Positions 42,704 through 53,447 are shown, numbered from the stretch's first letter. The stretch: DNA of 64,000 bases from Massilia sp. MS-15 (GCF_020176695.1 NZ_JAIWIA010000027.1:62001-126000); one strand, 5' to 3'. Program-made: numbers and translations. The notes: generated from the letters alone by a model not told the origin.

Positions 42704-44755
42704 TCAGCCGCGCTTTTGCACCAGCGTCAGGATATCGTAACTCGCCACCAGTTCGTCGTGTTGATTCGTCACCTGGACATCCCAGGCCACCACGCCCTGG
42801 CCGCGTCCCTGCTCATCCGTACGGTTGCGGTCGACCTTGCGCTTGCAGGTGAGGCGCGCGCGGATGGTGTCGCCGATCGCCACAGGCGCCACGAAACGCA
42901 GGTTATCCAGGCCATAGTTGGCCAGCACCGGGCCAGGGGCCGGGGACACGAACAGGCCCGCCGCCGCCGACAGCACGAAGTAGCCATGCGCGATGCGCTT
43001 GCCGAACTGGGTGTCCCTGGCCGCGATCTCGTCGAAGTGCATGTAGAAGTAGTCGCCCGAGACGCCGCCGAAGTTGACGATGTCGGCTTCGCTCACGGTG
43101 CGGCGGTGGGTCAGCAGCGAGTGGCCCACTTCCAGGTCTTCGAACCAGCGGCGGAACGGGTGGATGTCGGTTTCCTTGACCGCGCCGCCGCGCACGTATT
43201 CGCCGGTGACGGCGGTCAGCATGGTGGGCGAGCCCTGCACCGCGGCGCGCTGCAGGAAGTGCTTGACGGCGCGGATGCCGCCCAGCTCTTCGCCACCGCC
43301 GGCGCGGCCCGGGCCGCCGTGCTTGAGCTGCGGCAGCGGCGAGCCGTGGCCGGTGGAATCCACCGCCGCTTCGCGCTCGAGGATGTGCACGCGGCCGTGC
43401 GAAGCGGCGGCGATCGGCACCGCATGCGCGGCGATCGCCGGATCCTTGGTCACCAGGGTCGTCACCAGGCTGCCCTTGCCGCGTGCGGCAAGCGCCAGGG
43501 CTTCGTCGATGTCCTTGTAGGTCATGACGGTGGACACCGGGCCGAAGGCCTCGATATCGTGCACGGCGTCGTTGACCATCGCATTACGGCACAGCAGCAG
43601 GGTCGGCGCGAAGAAGGCGCCGGCAGCTACGCCCTCGCCCACCGGCTTGAACCCGTCGCGCGCGCTGAACAAGACCTCATTGCCGCGCGCGAGCATCTCG
43701 ACGCGCTCGGACACGTCGCGGTGCTGGTCCATCGAGGCCAGCGCGCCCATGCGCACGCCCTCGACCTTCGGGTTGCCCACGGTGATCTTGGCCAGGCGCT
43801 CGCGCAGGCGGCTGCCGACCGCATCGGCATGCTGCTCGGGCACGATCACGCGCCGGATCGCGGTGCACTTCTGGCCGGCCTTGCCGGTCATCTCGCGCGC
43901 CACTTCCTTGACGAACAGGTCGAATTCGGGGTCGTCGGGCGTCACGTCCGGGGCCAGGATGGCGCAGTTCAGCGAGTCGGCTTCGGCGGTGAACGGCACC
44001 GCTTCGCGGATCAGGTTCGGGTTGGCCTTCAGCTTGGCCGCGGTATCGGCCGAACCGGTGAAGGTCACGGCGTCGAAGCCGCCCAGGCGGTCCAGCAGGT
44101 CGCCGGTCGAGCCGATCACCAGCTGCAACGCGCCTTCCGGCAGCAGGCCTGACTCCATCATCATCTTCACGGAGGCCTGGGTCAGGTAGCTGGTCGCGGT
44201 GGCCGGCTTGACGATGCAGGGCATCGCGGCCAGGAAGCTCGGCGCGAATTTTTCCAGCATGCCCCAGATCGGGAAGTTGAAGGCGTTGATGTGCACCGCG
44301 ATGCCGCCCTTCGGCACCAGGATGTGGGTGCCGGCGAAGCCGCCGCGCTTGCCCAGGGCCAGCGCCGGGCCTTCGTGCAGCACGTTCGACGAAGGCAGTT
44401 CGCGCGAGCCCATGCTGGCATAGGCGAACAGGGTGCCGATGCCCCCTTCGACGTCGACCCAGCTGTCCGGACGGGTGGCGCCGGTCAGGTGCGAGATCTC
44501 GTACAGCGCTTCCTTGCGCTCCATCATGTACAGCGCCAGGGCCTTCAGGCGCTGGGCGCGCTGCTGGAAGTCGAGCGCCATCAGGGCCGGCACGCCGGTC
44601 TTGCGGCCGTAGGTGACGGCTTCGTCGAAGTCGATCTTTTCCGCGTGGGTATGGTAGATCAGCTGGTTGTCCAGCGCGCTGTGCAGCGGGGTATGCGCTT
44701 CCGAACCGTGCCAGCGGCCGGCGATCAGGCTTTGCAGGGTGGCGATGTTGCCCAT
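42704..44755 (-). CDS. paaZ: Bifunctional oxepin-CoA hydrolase / semialdehyde dehydrogenase PaaZ
   Basis: 683 residues. N-terminal aldehyde dehydrogenase domain (about 1-515) with general base in [10 protein letters not shown] and catalytic Cys in [14 protein letters not shown]-terminal MaoC-like hydratase domain (about 535-683) with [24 protein letters not shown]. It opens the oxepin ring of the phenylacetate intermediate and oxidises the resulting aldehyde to 3-oxo-5,6-dehydrosuberyl-CoA. Start at 44755 behind AAGGAGA. It is the last paa gene; its start is 27 bp past the end of paaY. Confidence 0.96.
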   Translation of the reverse strand: MGNIATLQSLIAGRWHGSEAHTPLHSALDNQLIYHTHAEKIDFDEAVTYGRKTGVPALMALDFQQRAQRLKALALYMMERKEALYEISHLTGATRPDSWVDVEGGIGTLFAYASMGSRELPSSNVLHEGPALALGKRGGFAGTHILVPKGGIAVHINAFNFPIWGMLEKFAPSFLAAMPCIVKPATATSYLTQASVKMMMESGLLPEGALQLVIGSTGDLLDRLGGFDAVTFTGSADTAAKLKANPNLIREAVPFTAEADSLNCAILAPDVTPDDPEFDLFVKEVAREMTGKAGQKCTAIRRVIVPEQHADAVGSRLRERLAKITVGNPKVEGVRMGALASMDQHRDVSERVEMLARGNEVLFSARDGFKPVGEGVAAGAFFAPTLLLCRNAMVNDAVHDIEAFGPVSTVMTYKDIDEALALAARGKGSLVTTLVTKDPAIAAHAVPIAAASHGRVHILEREAAVDSTGHGSPLPQLKHGGPGRAGGGEELGGIRAVKHFLQRAAVQGSPTMLTAVTGEYVRGGAVKETDIHPFRRWFEDLEVGHSLLTHRRTVSEADIVNFGGVSGDYFYMHFDEIAARDTQFGKRIAHGYFVLSAAAGLFVSPAPGPVLANYGLDNLRFVAPVAIGDTIRARLTCKRKVDRNRTDEQGRGQGVVAWDVQVTNQHDELVASYDILTLVQKRG

Positions 44756-44781
44756 GTTCTCAGTCTCCTTCAGTTGTCTTG

Positions 44782-45381
44782 TCAAGCCTTGGGCTTGTGC
44801 CTGCCTTCGGGGTCGAATGCGATGCCCTGGCGGCCAGGCTCGGGTTCAGGCCAGGCGTCCACTTCGCGCATGGTCTGCAGCGAGCGGATGTTCAGTTCGT
44901 GGTACTGGCGGGTGCCGAAGCTCTTCCACTTGATGTCCTCATCGGTGAGCGCGCGCATGACCTTGGCCGGCGTGCCCATCACCATGCTGCGCGGCGGGAT
45001 GAGCATCCCGGCCTTCACGAAGCTCATCGCGGCCACGATCGATTCCTCGCCGACCACCGCCTTGTCCATCACCACGGCGTTCATGCCCACCATGGCGTTC
45101 CTCTTGATGCGGCAGCCGTGCAGCACGGCGCCGTGGCCGATGTGGCCGTCCACTTCGACCACCGTGTCTTCGCCCGGGAAGCCGTGCATCACGCAGGTGT
45201 CCTGCAGGTTGGCGCCCTCCTCCAGGATCAGGCGGCCGAAGTCGCCGCGCAGCGAGGCCAGCGGCCCGACGTAGCAGCGCGGCCCGACGATCACGTCGCC
45301 GATCAGGACGGCGCTCGGGTGCACGTAGGCCGTGGGATGCACCACCGGCCGCACGCCGTCGATCTCGTACACCTTGACCAT
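44782..45381 (-). CDS. paaY: PaaY, gamma-carbonic-anhydrase-fold thioesterase
   Basis: 199 residues. Left-handed beta-helix hexapeptide repeats ([46 protein letters not shown]) with the three zinc histidines. PaaY hydrolyses dead-end CoA thioesters formed during phenylacetate breakdown. Starts 2 bp after the thiolase gene. Confidence 0.92.
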   Translation of the reverse strand: MVKVYEIDGVRPVVHPTAYVHPSAVLIGDVIVGPRCYVGPLASLRGDFGRLILEEGANLQDTCVMHGFPGEDTVVEVDGHIGHGAVLHGCRIKRNAMVGMNAVVMDKAVVGEESIVAAMSFVKAGMLIPPRSMVMGTPAKVMRALTDEDIKWKSFGTRQYHELNIRSLQTMREVDAWPEPEPGRQGIAFDPEGRHKPKA

Positions 45382-45383
45382 GC

Positions 45384-46586
45384 TTATACCCGCTCGACGA
45401 TCACGGCGATGCCCTGGCCGACCCCGATGCACATGGTGCACAGGGCGTAGCGCCCGCCGGTGCGGTGCAGCTGGTTCACGGCGCTCAATACCAGGCGCGC
45501 CCCGGAGGCGCCCAGCGGATGGCCGAGGGCGATCGCGCCGCCGTTCGGGTTGACGTGGGCGGCATCGTCCGCCAGGCCGAGGTCGCGCATCACGGCCAGG
45601 CCCTGGGCGGCGAAGGCTTCGTTCAGCTCGATCACGTCCATCTGGTCGAGCCGCAGGCCGGTCTGGGCCAGCAGCTTCTTCACGGCTGGCGCCGGGCCGA
45701 AGCCCATGATGCGCGGCGCCAGGCCGGCGGTGGCCATGCCGACCACGCGCGCGCGCGGCGTCAGGCCGTGGCGTGCGGCGGCTTCGCCGGAGGCGAGCAG
45801 CAGCGCGCAGGCGCCGTCGTTCAGGCTCGAGGCATTGCCGGCGCTGACGGTTCCGTCGGGCCTCACGACGCCCTTGAGCCTGGCCAGCGCTTCCATGCTG
45901 GTCTCGCGCGGCTGCTCGTCGGTGTCGAACACGCGCGATTCGCCTTTCTTTCCGTGGATGGTCACGGGCACGATCTCGTCCCTGAACACACCTTCCGCAT
46001 TGGCGCGCGCCCAGCGCTGCTGGCTGCGCAGGGCGAAGGCGTCCTGGTCCTGGCGGTTGATGTTGAATTCCAGCGCCACGTTCTCGGCCGTTTCCGGCAT
46101 CGAATCGATGCCATATTTCGCCTTCATCAGCGGGTTGACGAAACGCCAGCCGAGGGTGGTGTCCTCGATTTTCGCGGCGCGCGAAAAGGCGCTGTCGGCC
46201 TTGGCCATCACGAAGGGGGCGCGGGTCATGCTCTCGACTCCGCCGGCGATGACCAGGTTCGCCTCGCCGGCCTTGATCGCGCGCGCGGCGCTGCCGACGG
46301 CGTCCATGCCCGAACCGCACAGGCGGTTGATGGTGTTGGCCGGCACCGCTGAGGGCAAGCCTGCCAGCAGCGCGGCCATGCGGCCGACGTTGCGGTTGTC
46401 TTCGCCGGCCTGGTTGGCGCAGCCGTAGAACAGGTCGTCGATGGCGGCCCAGTCCACGTCCTTGTTGCGGGCGATGAGCGCCGCGATCGGCAGCGCGCCC
46501 AGGTCGTCGGCGCGCACGCTCGACAGCGCGCCGCCGTAGCGGCCGAAGGGGGTGCGGATGGCGTCGCAGATGAATGCGTCAGTCAT
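45384..46586 (-). CDS. paaJ: 3-oxoadipyl-CoA / 3-oxo-5,6-dehydrosuberyl-CoA thiolase
   Basis: 400 residues. Thiolase: nucleophile Cys in [19 protein letters not shown], His in [17 protein letters not shown], second Cys in [14 protein letters not shown]. In this cluster it releases acetyl-CoA twice from the ring-derived chain. The same protein family includes PcaF; the PaaJ name comes from context. Confidence 0.93.
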   Translation of the reverse strand: MTDAFICDAIRTPFGRYGGALSSVRADDLGALPIAALIARNKDVDWAAIDDLFYGCANQAGEDNRNVGRMAALLAGLPSAVPANTINRLCGSGMDAVGSAARAIKAGEANLVIAGGVESMTRAPFVMAKADSAFSRAAKIEDTTLGWRFVNPLMKAKYGIDSMPETAENVALEFNINRQDQDAFALRSQQRWARANAEGVFRDEIVPVTIHGKKGESRVFDTDEQPRETSMEALARLKGVVRPDGTVSAGNASSLNDGACALLLASGEAAARHGLTPRARVVGMATAGLAPRIMGFGPAPAVKKLLAQTGLRLDQMDVIELNEAFAAQGLAVMRDLGLADDAAHVNPNGGAIALGHPLGASGARLVLSAVNQLHRTGGRYALCTMCIGVGQGIAVIVERV

Positions 46587-46601
46587 GGTGTCTCCGAAGG
46601 T

Positions 46602-47915
46602 TCAGTGTTTGGGGCGGTTGTCGACCACGCGCCGGGCCTTGCCGGTCAGCGTGCGCTCGATCCCGCCGGGCAGCTTGAGGGTCACGCGCGTGGTTACGCC
46701 GACATTGGTCTTGATACGGTGCTGCAGCTCACGGCACAGGGCGTCCACGTCTGCCGGCGACATCGCATCGTCACGCAGTTCGCCCAGCACTTCCAGCGTG
46801 TCCAGGTGGCCGTTGCGCGCCACCACCAGCTGGTATTGCGGCGCCAGCGCGGGCATCTTGAGCATGATCTCTTCGATCTGGCTCGGGAACACGTTCACGC
46901 CGCGGATGATCAGCATGTCGTCCGAGCGGCCCGTGATGCGGCTCATTCTGCGCATCGAGCGCGACGTGGGTGGCAGGAGCCGCGTCAGGTCGCGCGTGCG
47001 GTAGCGGATGATGGGCAGCGCTTCCTTGGACAGCGAGGTGAACACCAGTTCGCCCTCCTCGCCGTCGGGCAGGACTTCGCCGGTTTCCGGGTTGATGATC
47101 TCGGGATAGAAATGGTCTTCCCAGATCACCGGGCCGTCCTTGCTCTCGATGCACTCGCTGGCCACGCCCGGGCCCATCACTTCCGACAGTCCATAGATGT
47201 CGACCGCGTCGATGCCGGCGCGGGTTTCGATCTCCTGGCGCATGGCGTCGGTCCAGGGTTCGGCGCCGAAGATGCCGACCTTCAGCGAGGAGGTGGCCGG
47301 ATCGATCCCCTGGCGCGCGAACTCCTCGACGATGTTGAGCATGTAGGAAGGCGTGACCATGATGATCGAAGGCTTGAAGTCCTGGATCAGCTGCACCTGC
47401 TTCTCGGTCTGGCCGCCGGACATCGGGATCACCGTGCAGCCCAGCTTTTCCGCACCGTAGTGCGCGCCCAGGCCGCCCGTGAACAGGCCGTAGCCATAGG
47501 AGATGTGCACCATGTCGCCCGCACGGCCGCCGGCCGCGCGGATCGAGCGCGCCACCACGCCGGCCCAGGTGTCGATGTCGCGCTGCGTGTAGCCGACCAC
47601 GGTGGCCTTGCCGGTGGTGCCGGAGGACGCATGCACGCGCACCACCTGTTCGCGCGGCACCGCGAACAGGCCGAACGGATAGTTGTCGCGCAGGGTTTTC
47701 TTGTCGGTGAAGGGAAACTTCGCCAGGTCGGCCAGCGTTGTCAGGTCGCTCGGGTGCACGCCGGCCGCGTCGAAGGCGGCGCGGTAGTGCGGCACGTTCT
47801 CGTAGGCGTGGTGCAGCGACCACTTCAGGCGCTCCAGCTGCAGGGCCTGCAGTTCGTCGCGGCTGGCGCGTTCGATCGGTTCCAGCTCGCCCGGAGAAGG
47901 ATTACGTTGGACCAT
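46602..47915 (-). CDS. paaK: Phenylacetate-CoA ligase
   Basis: 437 residues. Adenylate-forming enzyme that activates phenylacetate to phenylacetyl-CoA, the entry step. Motifs: VHASSGTTGKATVVGYT (P-loop), GLSEVMGPGVASEC, TRDLTRLLPPTSRSMRRM and GVNVFPSQIEEIML. The short C-terminal domain is typical of PaaK-type ligases. Confidence 0.96.
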   Translation of the reverse strand: MVQRNPSPGELEPIERASRDELQALQLERLKWSLHHAYENVPHYRAAFDAAGVHPSDLTTLADLAKFPFTDKKTLRDNYPFGLFAVPREQVVRVHASSGTTGKATVVGYTQRDIDTWAGVVARSIRAAGGRAGDMVHISYGYGLFTGGLGAHYGAEKLGCTVIPMSGGQTEKQVQLIQDFKPSIIMVTPSYMLNIVEEFARQGIDPATSSLKVGIFGAEPWTDAMRQEIETRAGIDAVDIYGLSEVMGPGVASECIESKDGPVIWEDHFYPEIINPETGEVLPDGEEGELVFTSLSKEALPIIRYRTRDLTRLLPPTSRSMRRMSRITGRSDDMLIIRGVNVFPSQIEEIMLKMPALAPQYQLVVARNGHLDTLEVLGELRDDAMSPADVDALCRELQHRIKTNVGVTTRVTLKLPGGIERTLTGKARRVVDNRPKH

Positions 47916-47959
47916 CTCGGCCTCCTGTCGTGTTGCAAAAAGCGTGTTGCAAAAGGCGA

Positions 47960-48397
47960 TTACTCTCCGACGTCAGCGACCGTGCCGCTGACGCGGTGCG
48001 ACTTCCCGCGGAACAGCGCCACCATGCGCCCATCCTGGTTGCTGACCTTGATGTCGTAGACGCCGGTCTTGCCCTGCAAGGCCTGCTCCACCGCCTCTGC
48101 CACCAGCAGGTCGCCCTCAAAGCCAGGCGCCAGGTAATCGATCGTGCAGCCGGCGCCCACCGTGTTGAAATTGTGCGAATTGCAGGCGAAGGCGAAGGCG
48201 CTGTCGGCCAGCATGAAGATGTAGCCGCCGTGGCAGGTGGCGTGCCCGTTGAGCATGTCGGCGCGCACGCGCATCGACATGCGCGCATAGCCGGGGCGGA
48301 TGGCGTCGAGCGTCATGCCCAGCGCCTGGCTGGCGGGGTCGCGTTCGTACATGGTCTGGCCGGCCAGTTCCGCCAGCGCCTGCGGATCGCTATGCAT
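47960..48397 (-). CDS. paaI: PaaI, hydroxyphenylacetyl-CoA thioesterase
   Basis: 145 residues. Hotdog thioesterase with the helix motif NGHATCHGGYIFMLADSAFAFACNS carrying the active-site Asp. It relieves CoA trapping by aberrant intermediates. Its start overlaps the end of paaH by 8 bp. Confidence 0.93.
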   Translation of the reverse strand: MHSDPQALAELAGQTMYERDPASQALGMTLDAIRPGYARMSMRVRADMLNGHATCHGGYIFMLADSAFAFACNSHNFNTVGAGCTIDYLAPGFEGDLLVAEAVEQALQGKTGVYDIKVSNQDGRMVALFRGKSHRVSGTVADVGE

Positions 48398-49928
48398 GAA
48401 AACGGGCTCCGTGCGGATTGGCGGCGATCTTGCGGCGCAGCAGGGGCGAGACGCGGTAACGGTCTTCGCCGTAGATGGTCGCCAGGTTGGCCAGCACCGC
48501 CACGATGTGCTCCAGCCCGACGCTGTCGGCCCAGGCCAGCGGTCCGCGCGGATAGTTGACGCCCTTCTGCATCGCGATGTCCACCGCGCGCGCGCTGCAC
48601 ACGCCCTGGTTGACCGCGTCGGCCGCTTCGTTGGCCAGCATGGCGACGGTGCGCATCACGGCCATGCCGGGCACGTCGTCCAGGCGCGTCACGGCAAAAC
48701 CCGCCCCCTGGAACATGCCGACCACCGCGTTGTAGGCTTCGATGCTGCACTGGTCGGCTTTCGCCAGCGCGATGCGGGTGGCGCCGGCTGGGTCCAGCAG
48801 CAGGTCGTAGACGACGGTGTCGTCGTGCCAGCTTTCGGCGGCGCGCACGGTCGCGCTGCGGCCGTCGGTGAGATACACCGCGGCGCCCTGGCACACGAAG
48901 CCCGGCGTGCTGTCGAGGGTCTCTTCGCGGTGCAGCGCGTAGCCGGCAGCGCCGAGGCGCGCGGCCAGTGGGGCGAGCGCATCGGACTCGTTGCCGGTGA
49001 TCGACACCGATGCCGGCTTCGCTTGCGGCGCCTCCTGCTGCACCACGGGCTGCCCGGCGCCCTCGCCATAGCGGTAGAAGCCGCGGCCGGTCTTGCGTCC
49101 CAGGAAGCCGGCATTGACCAGCTCCTGCTGCAGGATCGATGGGGTAAAACGCGGGTCGCCGAAATAGGCGTCGTAGACCGAATTCGTGACCGAGAAGTTG
49201 ACGTCGTGGCCGATCAGGTCCATCAGCTCGAAGGGTCCCATGCGGAAGCCCCCGCAGTCGCGCAGCACGGCGTCGATGGTGGCCGGCTCGCCGGCCTGTT
49301 CCAGCAGCAGGCGCAGGCTTTCCGCGTAATACGGGCGCGCCACGCGGTTGACGATGAAGCCCGGCGTCGATTTCGCATGCACCGGGTTCTTGCCCCAGGC
49401 TTCGGCGGTGGCGTAGACGGTGTCGGCCACCGCCTTGTCGGTGGCGATGCCGCTGATGACTTCGACCAGCGCCATCAAGGGCACCGGATTGAAGAAGTGC
49501 ATGCCGACCAGGCGTTCCGGCCGGCGCAGCTGCGCGGCGATGGCGGTCACCGAGATCGAGGAGGTATTCGTGGCCAGGATGCAGTCCTCGGCCACGATGC
49601 TTTCCAGCTCGCCGAACAGGGCGCGCTTGACCTCCAGGTTCTCGACGATGGCTTCGACCACCAGCCTGGCCTGGCCCGCTTCCTGCAGGCTGCCGATGCG
49701 CCGCAGGCGCGCGCCCGCGGCGGCCGCCTCTTCCTGGCGCATGCGGCCCTTCTCGACCAGCCTGGCGTAGGTGGCCTGGATGCCGGCGATCGCCTTGTCG
49801 GCCGCGTCAAGCCGGGTATCGAACAGCAGCACCGGGTGGCCGGCACTGGCCGCCACCTGGGCGATGCCGGAGCCCATGGCGCCGCTGCCGACGACGGCGA
49901 CGACGCTGTCCTTCTCGAGTGCCTGCAT
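48390..49928 (-). CDS. paaH: 3-hydroxyadipyl-CoA dehydrogenase PaaH
   Basis: 512 residues. NAD-binding Rossmann motif VVAVVGSGAMGSGIAQVAA, then MHFFNPVPLMALVEVI with the catalytic His, and GFIVNRVARPYYAESL. The C-terminal half is a second, diverged 3HCDH domain as in E. coli PaaH/PaaC. The start ATG 49928 lies 2 bp from the paaG stop. Confidence 0.95.
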   Translation of the reverse strand: MQALEKDSVVAVVGSGAMGSGIAQVAASAGHPVLLFDTRLDAADKAIAGIQATYARLVEKGRMRQEEAAAAGARLRRIGSLQEAGQARLVVEAIVENLEVKRALFGELESIVAEDCILATNTSSISVTAIAAQLRRPERLVGMHFFNPVPLMALVEVISGIATDKAVADTVYATAEAWGKNPVHAKSTPGFIVNRVARPYYAESLRLLLEQAGEPATIDAVLRDCGGFRMGPFELMDLIGHDVNFSVTNSVYDAYFGDPRFTPSILQQELVNAGFLGRKTGRGFYRYGEGAGQPVVQQEAPQAKPASVSITGNESDALAPLAARLGAAGYALHREETLDSTPGFVCQGAAVYLTDGRSATVRAAESWHDDTVVYDLLLDPAGATRIALAKADQCSIEAYNAVVGMFQGAGFAVTRLDDVPGMAVMRTVAMLANEAADAVNQGVCSARAVDIAMQKGVNYPRGPLAWADSVGLEHIVAVLANLATIYGEDRYRVSPLLRRKIAANPHGARFHA

Positions 49929-49930
49929 GC

Positions 49931-50722
49931 TTACTCTCCCTTGAACTGCGCCGGGCGCTTGGCGATGAAGGCGGCCACGCCTTCGCGGTAGTCGTGGCTG
50001 TAGCCCAGCTCGCGCATCATCTCGCCTTCCAGCTTGAGCTGCTCCGGCAGGGTGTTGGCCCAGCTGGCCTGCAAGGCCTTTTTCGTGAACGCCAGGCCTT
50101 TGGTCGGCGCGCTGGCGAAGTGCTCGGCCATGGCCATGGCCTGGTCCATCAGCGTTTCGTCCGGCACGCAGGCCCAGATCAGCCCCCACTCCTCGGCCTT
50201 CTCGGCCGTGAGCTTCTCGCCCAGCATGGCGAGACCCGTGGCGCGCGCCTGGCCGATCAGGCGCGGCAGATGCCAGGTGCCGCCGGTGTCCGGGATCAGG
50301 CCGAGTTTACAGAAGGCTTCGATGAAGCTGGCCGACTTCGCGGCCAGCACGATGTCGCAGGCCAGCGCCAGGTTGGCGCCGGCGCCGGCGGCCACGCCGT
50401 TCACGGCGCAGATCACCGGCATCGGCAGCGACTTCAGGGTCAGCACCAGGGGAGCGTAGAACTTCTCGACCGATTCGCCGAGGTCGACGCCGGGCGCGCC
50501 CGGGGCCACGGCGCGGTCCTGCAGGTCCTGGCCGGCGCAGAAGCCGCGGCCGGCGCCGGTGAGCACCAGCACGCGCGCCGACTTGTCGGCCTGCAGCCTG
50601 TCGAGGGCGTCGCGCACTTCGAGGTGCATGGCCTGGGTGAAGCTGTTCAGGCGGTCGGGGCGGTTCAGGGTCAGGACGGCGATGCCGTTTTCGATCTTGA
50701 ACTGGATGGATTCGTAGCGCAT
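49931..50722 (-). CDS. paaG: Epoxy-phenylacetyl-CoA isomerase PaaG
   Basis: 263 residues. Crotonase fold with oxyanion-hole segments GRGFCAGQDL and NGVAAGAGANLALACDI, and the PaaG-type sequence KLGLIPDTGGTWHLPRLIG. It converts the ring 1,2-epoxide to the oxepin. The C-terminus (YREGVAAFIAKRPAQFKG) is the usual one. No separate PaaF hydratase gene lies beside it. Confidence 0.93.
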   Translation of the reverse strand: MRYESIQFKIENGIAVLTLNRPDRLNSFTQAMHLEVRDALDRLQADKSARVLVLTGAGRGFCAGQDLQDRAVAPGAPGVDLGESVEKFYAPLVLTLKSLPMPVICAVNGVAAGAGANLALACDIVLAAKSASFIEAFCKLGLIPDTGGTWHLPRLIGQARATGLAMLGEKLTAEKAEEWGLIWACVPDETLMDQAMAMAEHFASAPTKGLAFTKKALQASWANTLPEQLKLEGEMMRELGYSHDYREGVAAFIAKRPAQFKGE

Positions 50723-50749
50723 GGGGTCTCCGTATTCTTGTTGTCGGGC

Positions 50750-51826
50750 TTATTCCGCGATGTCGAAGTCGACCACCACCTTGTCGGTGATCGGAAAGCT
50801 CTGGCAGCTCAGCACGAAACCGCGCGCCACTTCATAGTCTTCGAGGGCGTAGTTGACGTCCATCTCCACCTGGCCATCCAGGACCTTGCAGCGGCAGGTC
50901 GAGCACACGCCGCCCTTGCACGAGTAGCGCATGTCGATGCCCGCGCGCAGGCCGGCGTCCAGCAGCGACTCCTTGTCCTTGTCCATCGTGAAACTGGCCG
51001 CGTTGCCGTCCATGATGACGGTGACTTCGGTCTGGTGCTGCGCGCCGGCGTCGATCTTGCGCGGCTTGTGCTCGTGCTTCGGGATGCTGGCGGCGAACAG
51101 CTCGATGCGGATCTGTTCCTTGGCCAGGCCGGCCGCCTGCAGCGAGCGCGAGACGCCGTGCATCATGTCTTCGGGGCCGCAGATGAAGGCCACGTCGATG
51201 TCGCGGATGTCGATCCAGTGCTTCAGGAAGTGGCCGCACTTCTCTTCGGTGATGCGGCCGTTGAACAGTTCGATGTCCTGCTGTTCGCGGCTCATCACGT
51301 AGACCAGCTTGAGCCGGTCCATGTACTGGTCCTTCAGGTCGGTCAGCTCGTCGCGGAAGATCACGCTGGACGAGGCGCGGTTGCCGTACACGACGGTGAA
51401 GCGGCTCTTCGGCTCGGCCAGCAGGGTGGTCTTCACGATCGACAGGATCGGGGTGATGCCGCTGCCGGCGGCGAAGGCCAGGTAGTGGCGCGCGCTGTGC
51501 GGGTCGAGCGGCACGTTGAAGTGGCCCATGGGCGGCATGACGTCCAGCGTGCTGCCGGGTTTCAGGTGCTCGTTGGCCCAGGTCGAGAACTGGCCGCCGT
51601 TCACGCGCTTGATCGCCACGCGCAGGGTATCGTCCTGCACCGCCGAACAGATCGAATAGGAACGGCGCACGTCTTCGCCGTCGATCATGGCGCGCAGGGT
51701 CAGGTGCTGGCCCTGCTGGTAGGCGAACTGCGCCTTGAGCTCGGACGGGACGTCGAAGGTGACGGCGATGGCGTCGCGGGTTTCATGCTTCACCTTGGCC
51801 ACGCTCAGTGGATAGAATTTGCTCAT
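50750..51826 (-). CDS. paaE: Phenylacetyl-CoA epoxidase reductase subunit PaaE
   Basis: 358 residues. FAD/NAD(P)H reductase half (RRSYSICSA flavin site, AAGSGITPILSIVKT pyridine-nucleotide site) joined to a C-terminal plant-type 2Fe-2S ferredoxin with CKGGVCSTCRCKV and a downstream fourth Cys (FVLSCQS). It feeds electrons to the PaaAC di-iron oxygenase. The ATG 51826 is 16 bp after paaD. Confidence 0.96.
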   Translation of the reverse strand: MSKFYPLSVAKVKHETRDAIAVTFDVPSELKAQFAYQQGQHLTLRAMIDGEDVRRSYSICSAVQDDTLRVAIKRVNGGQFSTWANEHLKPGSTLDVMPPMGHFNVPLDPHSARHYLAFAAGSGITPILSIVKTTLLAEPKSRFTVVYGNRASSSVIFRDELTDLKDQYMDRLKLVYVMSREQQDIELFNGRITEEKCGHFLKHWIDIRDIDVAFICGPEDMMHGVSRSLQAAGLAKEQIRIELFAASIPKHEHKPRKIDAGAQHQTEVTVIMDGNAASFTMDKDKESLLDAGLRAGIDMRYSCKGGVCSTCRCKVLDGQVEMDVNYALEDYEVARGFVLSCQSFPITDKVVVDFDIAE

Positions 51827-51842
51827 CGGTCTCGGGGTGCCT

Positions 51843-52355
51843 TCAATGGCACTTGAAATAATCGAAAGGCTCGCGGCAGTCGAGGCACTTGTACAGGGCC
51901 TTGCAGGGCGTCGAGCCGAACTCGCTGGTGGGCTGGGTATGGGTGGAACCGCAGTGCGGGCAGGCCACGACCGGCGCCGGGCGGCGCCGGATGCCGGCAT
52001 GCAGGCCGCTGATGTCGATCACCTGCTGGGCGGGCGGCGCGATGCCGTAGCTGGTCAAGGCGGCCTTGCCGGCCTCGCTCATCCAGTCGGTGGTCCAGGC
52101 CGGCGACAGGCGGCTGGCGATGCGCACGTCCCGCAAGCCGTGCGACAGCAAGGCTTGCTTCACCGCGTCGGCGATCACCCCCATCGCCGGGCAGCCGGAA
52201 TACGTCGGCGTGATCGTCACCACACAGGTGCCGCCTTCGAACGCGACCTCGCGCACGATGCCGAGGTCCACCACCGAGATCACCGGGATCTCCGGATCGG
52301 CGACTTCGCCCAGCCAGTCCCAGACCTGCCCGGTGGTGATGCCGGCCGCGTTCAT
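51843..52355 (-). CDS. paaD: PaaD, epoxidase maturation protein
   Basis: 170 residues. MIP18/DUF59-type domain with the conserved TPTYSGCPAMGVI motif, plus a C-terminal Cys4 ribbon (CPHCGSTHTQ ... CLDC). PaaD is needed for an active epoxidase, probably for Fe-S insertion into PaaE. The start overlaps the paaC stop by one base (TAATG). Confidence 0.93.
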   Translation of the reverse strand: MNAAGITTGQVWDWLGEVADPEIPVISVVDLGIVREVAFEGGTCVVTITPTYSGCPAMGVIADAVKQALLSHGLRDVRIASRLSPAWTTDWMSEAGKAALTSYGIAPPAQQVIDISGLHAGIRRRPAPVVACPHCGSTHTQPTSEFGSTPCKALYKCLDCREPFDYFKCH

Positions 52356-53119
52356 TACCACTGCGCTCCCGGGTAGGCGCGCTGCAGGAACTGCATCTCG
52401 GCCAGGATGTAGCCGAGGCGCTCGCTGTGGCGTCCCTGCTTGCCGCCGCGCTGCATCCAGGCGTCCGGCGAAGGCATCGACAGCGTCGCTTCGGCGAAGA
52501 CTTCCGCCATGTGCCCGAAGCAGGCCTGGCGCAGCGCATCGGCGGCCGGGGCCACGCCCTGCGCCACCATGGCCTCGTCGACGGCGTCGTAGAGGAACAT
52601 CTCGCCGCTGTACATCCACAGCTCGTCCAGCGCCGCCTGCATCCTGGCGCGGCTGGCCTCGGTGCCGTCGCCCAGGCGCACCACCAGGTCGCCGGAACGG
52701 CGCAGGTGGTAGGTCACTTCCTTGATCGACTTCTGCGCGATCTCGGCGATGCGCGCGTCCTTGGCCCGGGCCAGGCCGTCCATCAGGAAGTAGTGCCAGG
52801 TATCGAACAGGAACTGGCGCACCATGACCTCGGCATAGCTGCCGTTGGGCTGCTCGACCAGCAGGCAGTTGCGGTACTCATGGGCATCGCGGTGGAAGGC
52901 CAGGCGGTCTTCGTCGCGGCCACGGCCTTCCAGCTCGCCGGCATAGGTGAGCCACATGCGGGTCTGGCCCAGCAGGTCGAGGGCGACGTTGGACAGGGCC
53001 ATGTCTTCTTCCAGGGCCGGTCCCTTGCCGACCAGCTGGCACAGCTGCTGGGACAGGATCAGGGCGTTGTCGCCCTGGCGCAGCAGGTACTCGATCTTTG
53101 CGTCCACAGCGGTACTCAC
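52355..53119 (-). CDS. paaC: Phenylacetyl-CoA epoxidase subunit PaaC
   Basis: 254 residues. Ferritin-like helical structural subunit paired with PaaA: LILSQQLCQLVGKGPALEEDMALSN, FLFDTWHYFLMDGLA and KEVTYHLRRSGDLVVRLGDG. It overlaps paaB by 4 bp. Confidence 0.95.
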   Translation of the reverse strand: MSTAVDAKIEYLLRQGDNALILSQQLCQLVGKGPALEEDMALSNVALDLLGQTRMWLTYAGELEGRGRDEDRLAFHRDAHEYRNCLLVEQPNGSYAEVMVRQFLFDTWHYFLMDGLARAKDARIAEIAQKSIKEVTYHLRRSGDLVVRLGDGTEASRARMQAALDELWMYSGEMFLYDAVDEAMVAQGVAPAADALRQACFGHMAEVFAEATLSMPSPDAWMQRGGKQGRHSERLGYILAEMQFLQRAYPGAQW

Positions 53120-53400
53120 AGGTTCTTGACTTCTTCCGGCATCGGGAAGAAGGTCGGGTGGCGGTAGACCTTGCTGTTGGCCGGCTCGAACAGCGCTTCC
53201 TTGTCGTTCGGGCTGCTGGCCACGATGTCCTGGGCGCGCACGACCCAGATCGATACGCCTTCATTGCGGCGGGTGTAGACATCGCGCGCGTTGTTGACCG
53301 CCATTTCGGCGTCAGGGGCGTGCAGGCTGCCGACGTGCTTGTGGGCCAGTCCGTGCTGGCTGCGGATGAAGACTTCCCACAGGGGCCATTCTTTGCTCAT
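53116..53400 (-). CDS. paaB: Phenylacetyl-CoA epoxidase subunit PaaB
   Basis: 94 residues. Small bridging subunit: WPLWEVFIRSQHGLAHKHVGS, then ALEEA-like helix MAVNNARDVYTRRNEG and FFPMPEEVKNL at the end. It is separated from paaA by 81 bp that contain a REP-type element, the only large gap in the operon. Confidence 0.95.
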   Translation of the reverse strand: MSKEWPLWEVFIRSQHGLAHKHVGSLHAPDAEMAVNNARDVYTRRNEGVSIWVVRAQDIVASSPNDKEALFEPANSKVYRHPTFFPMPEEVKNL

Positions 53401-53447
53401 TCTGTTCTCCGTGTATTTCTTATGGACGAGTGATGCTGAAGCAGGTT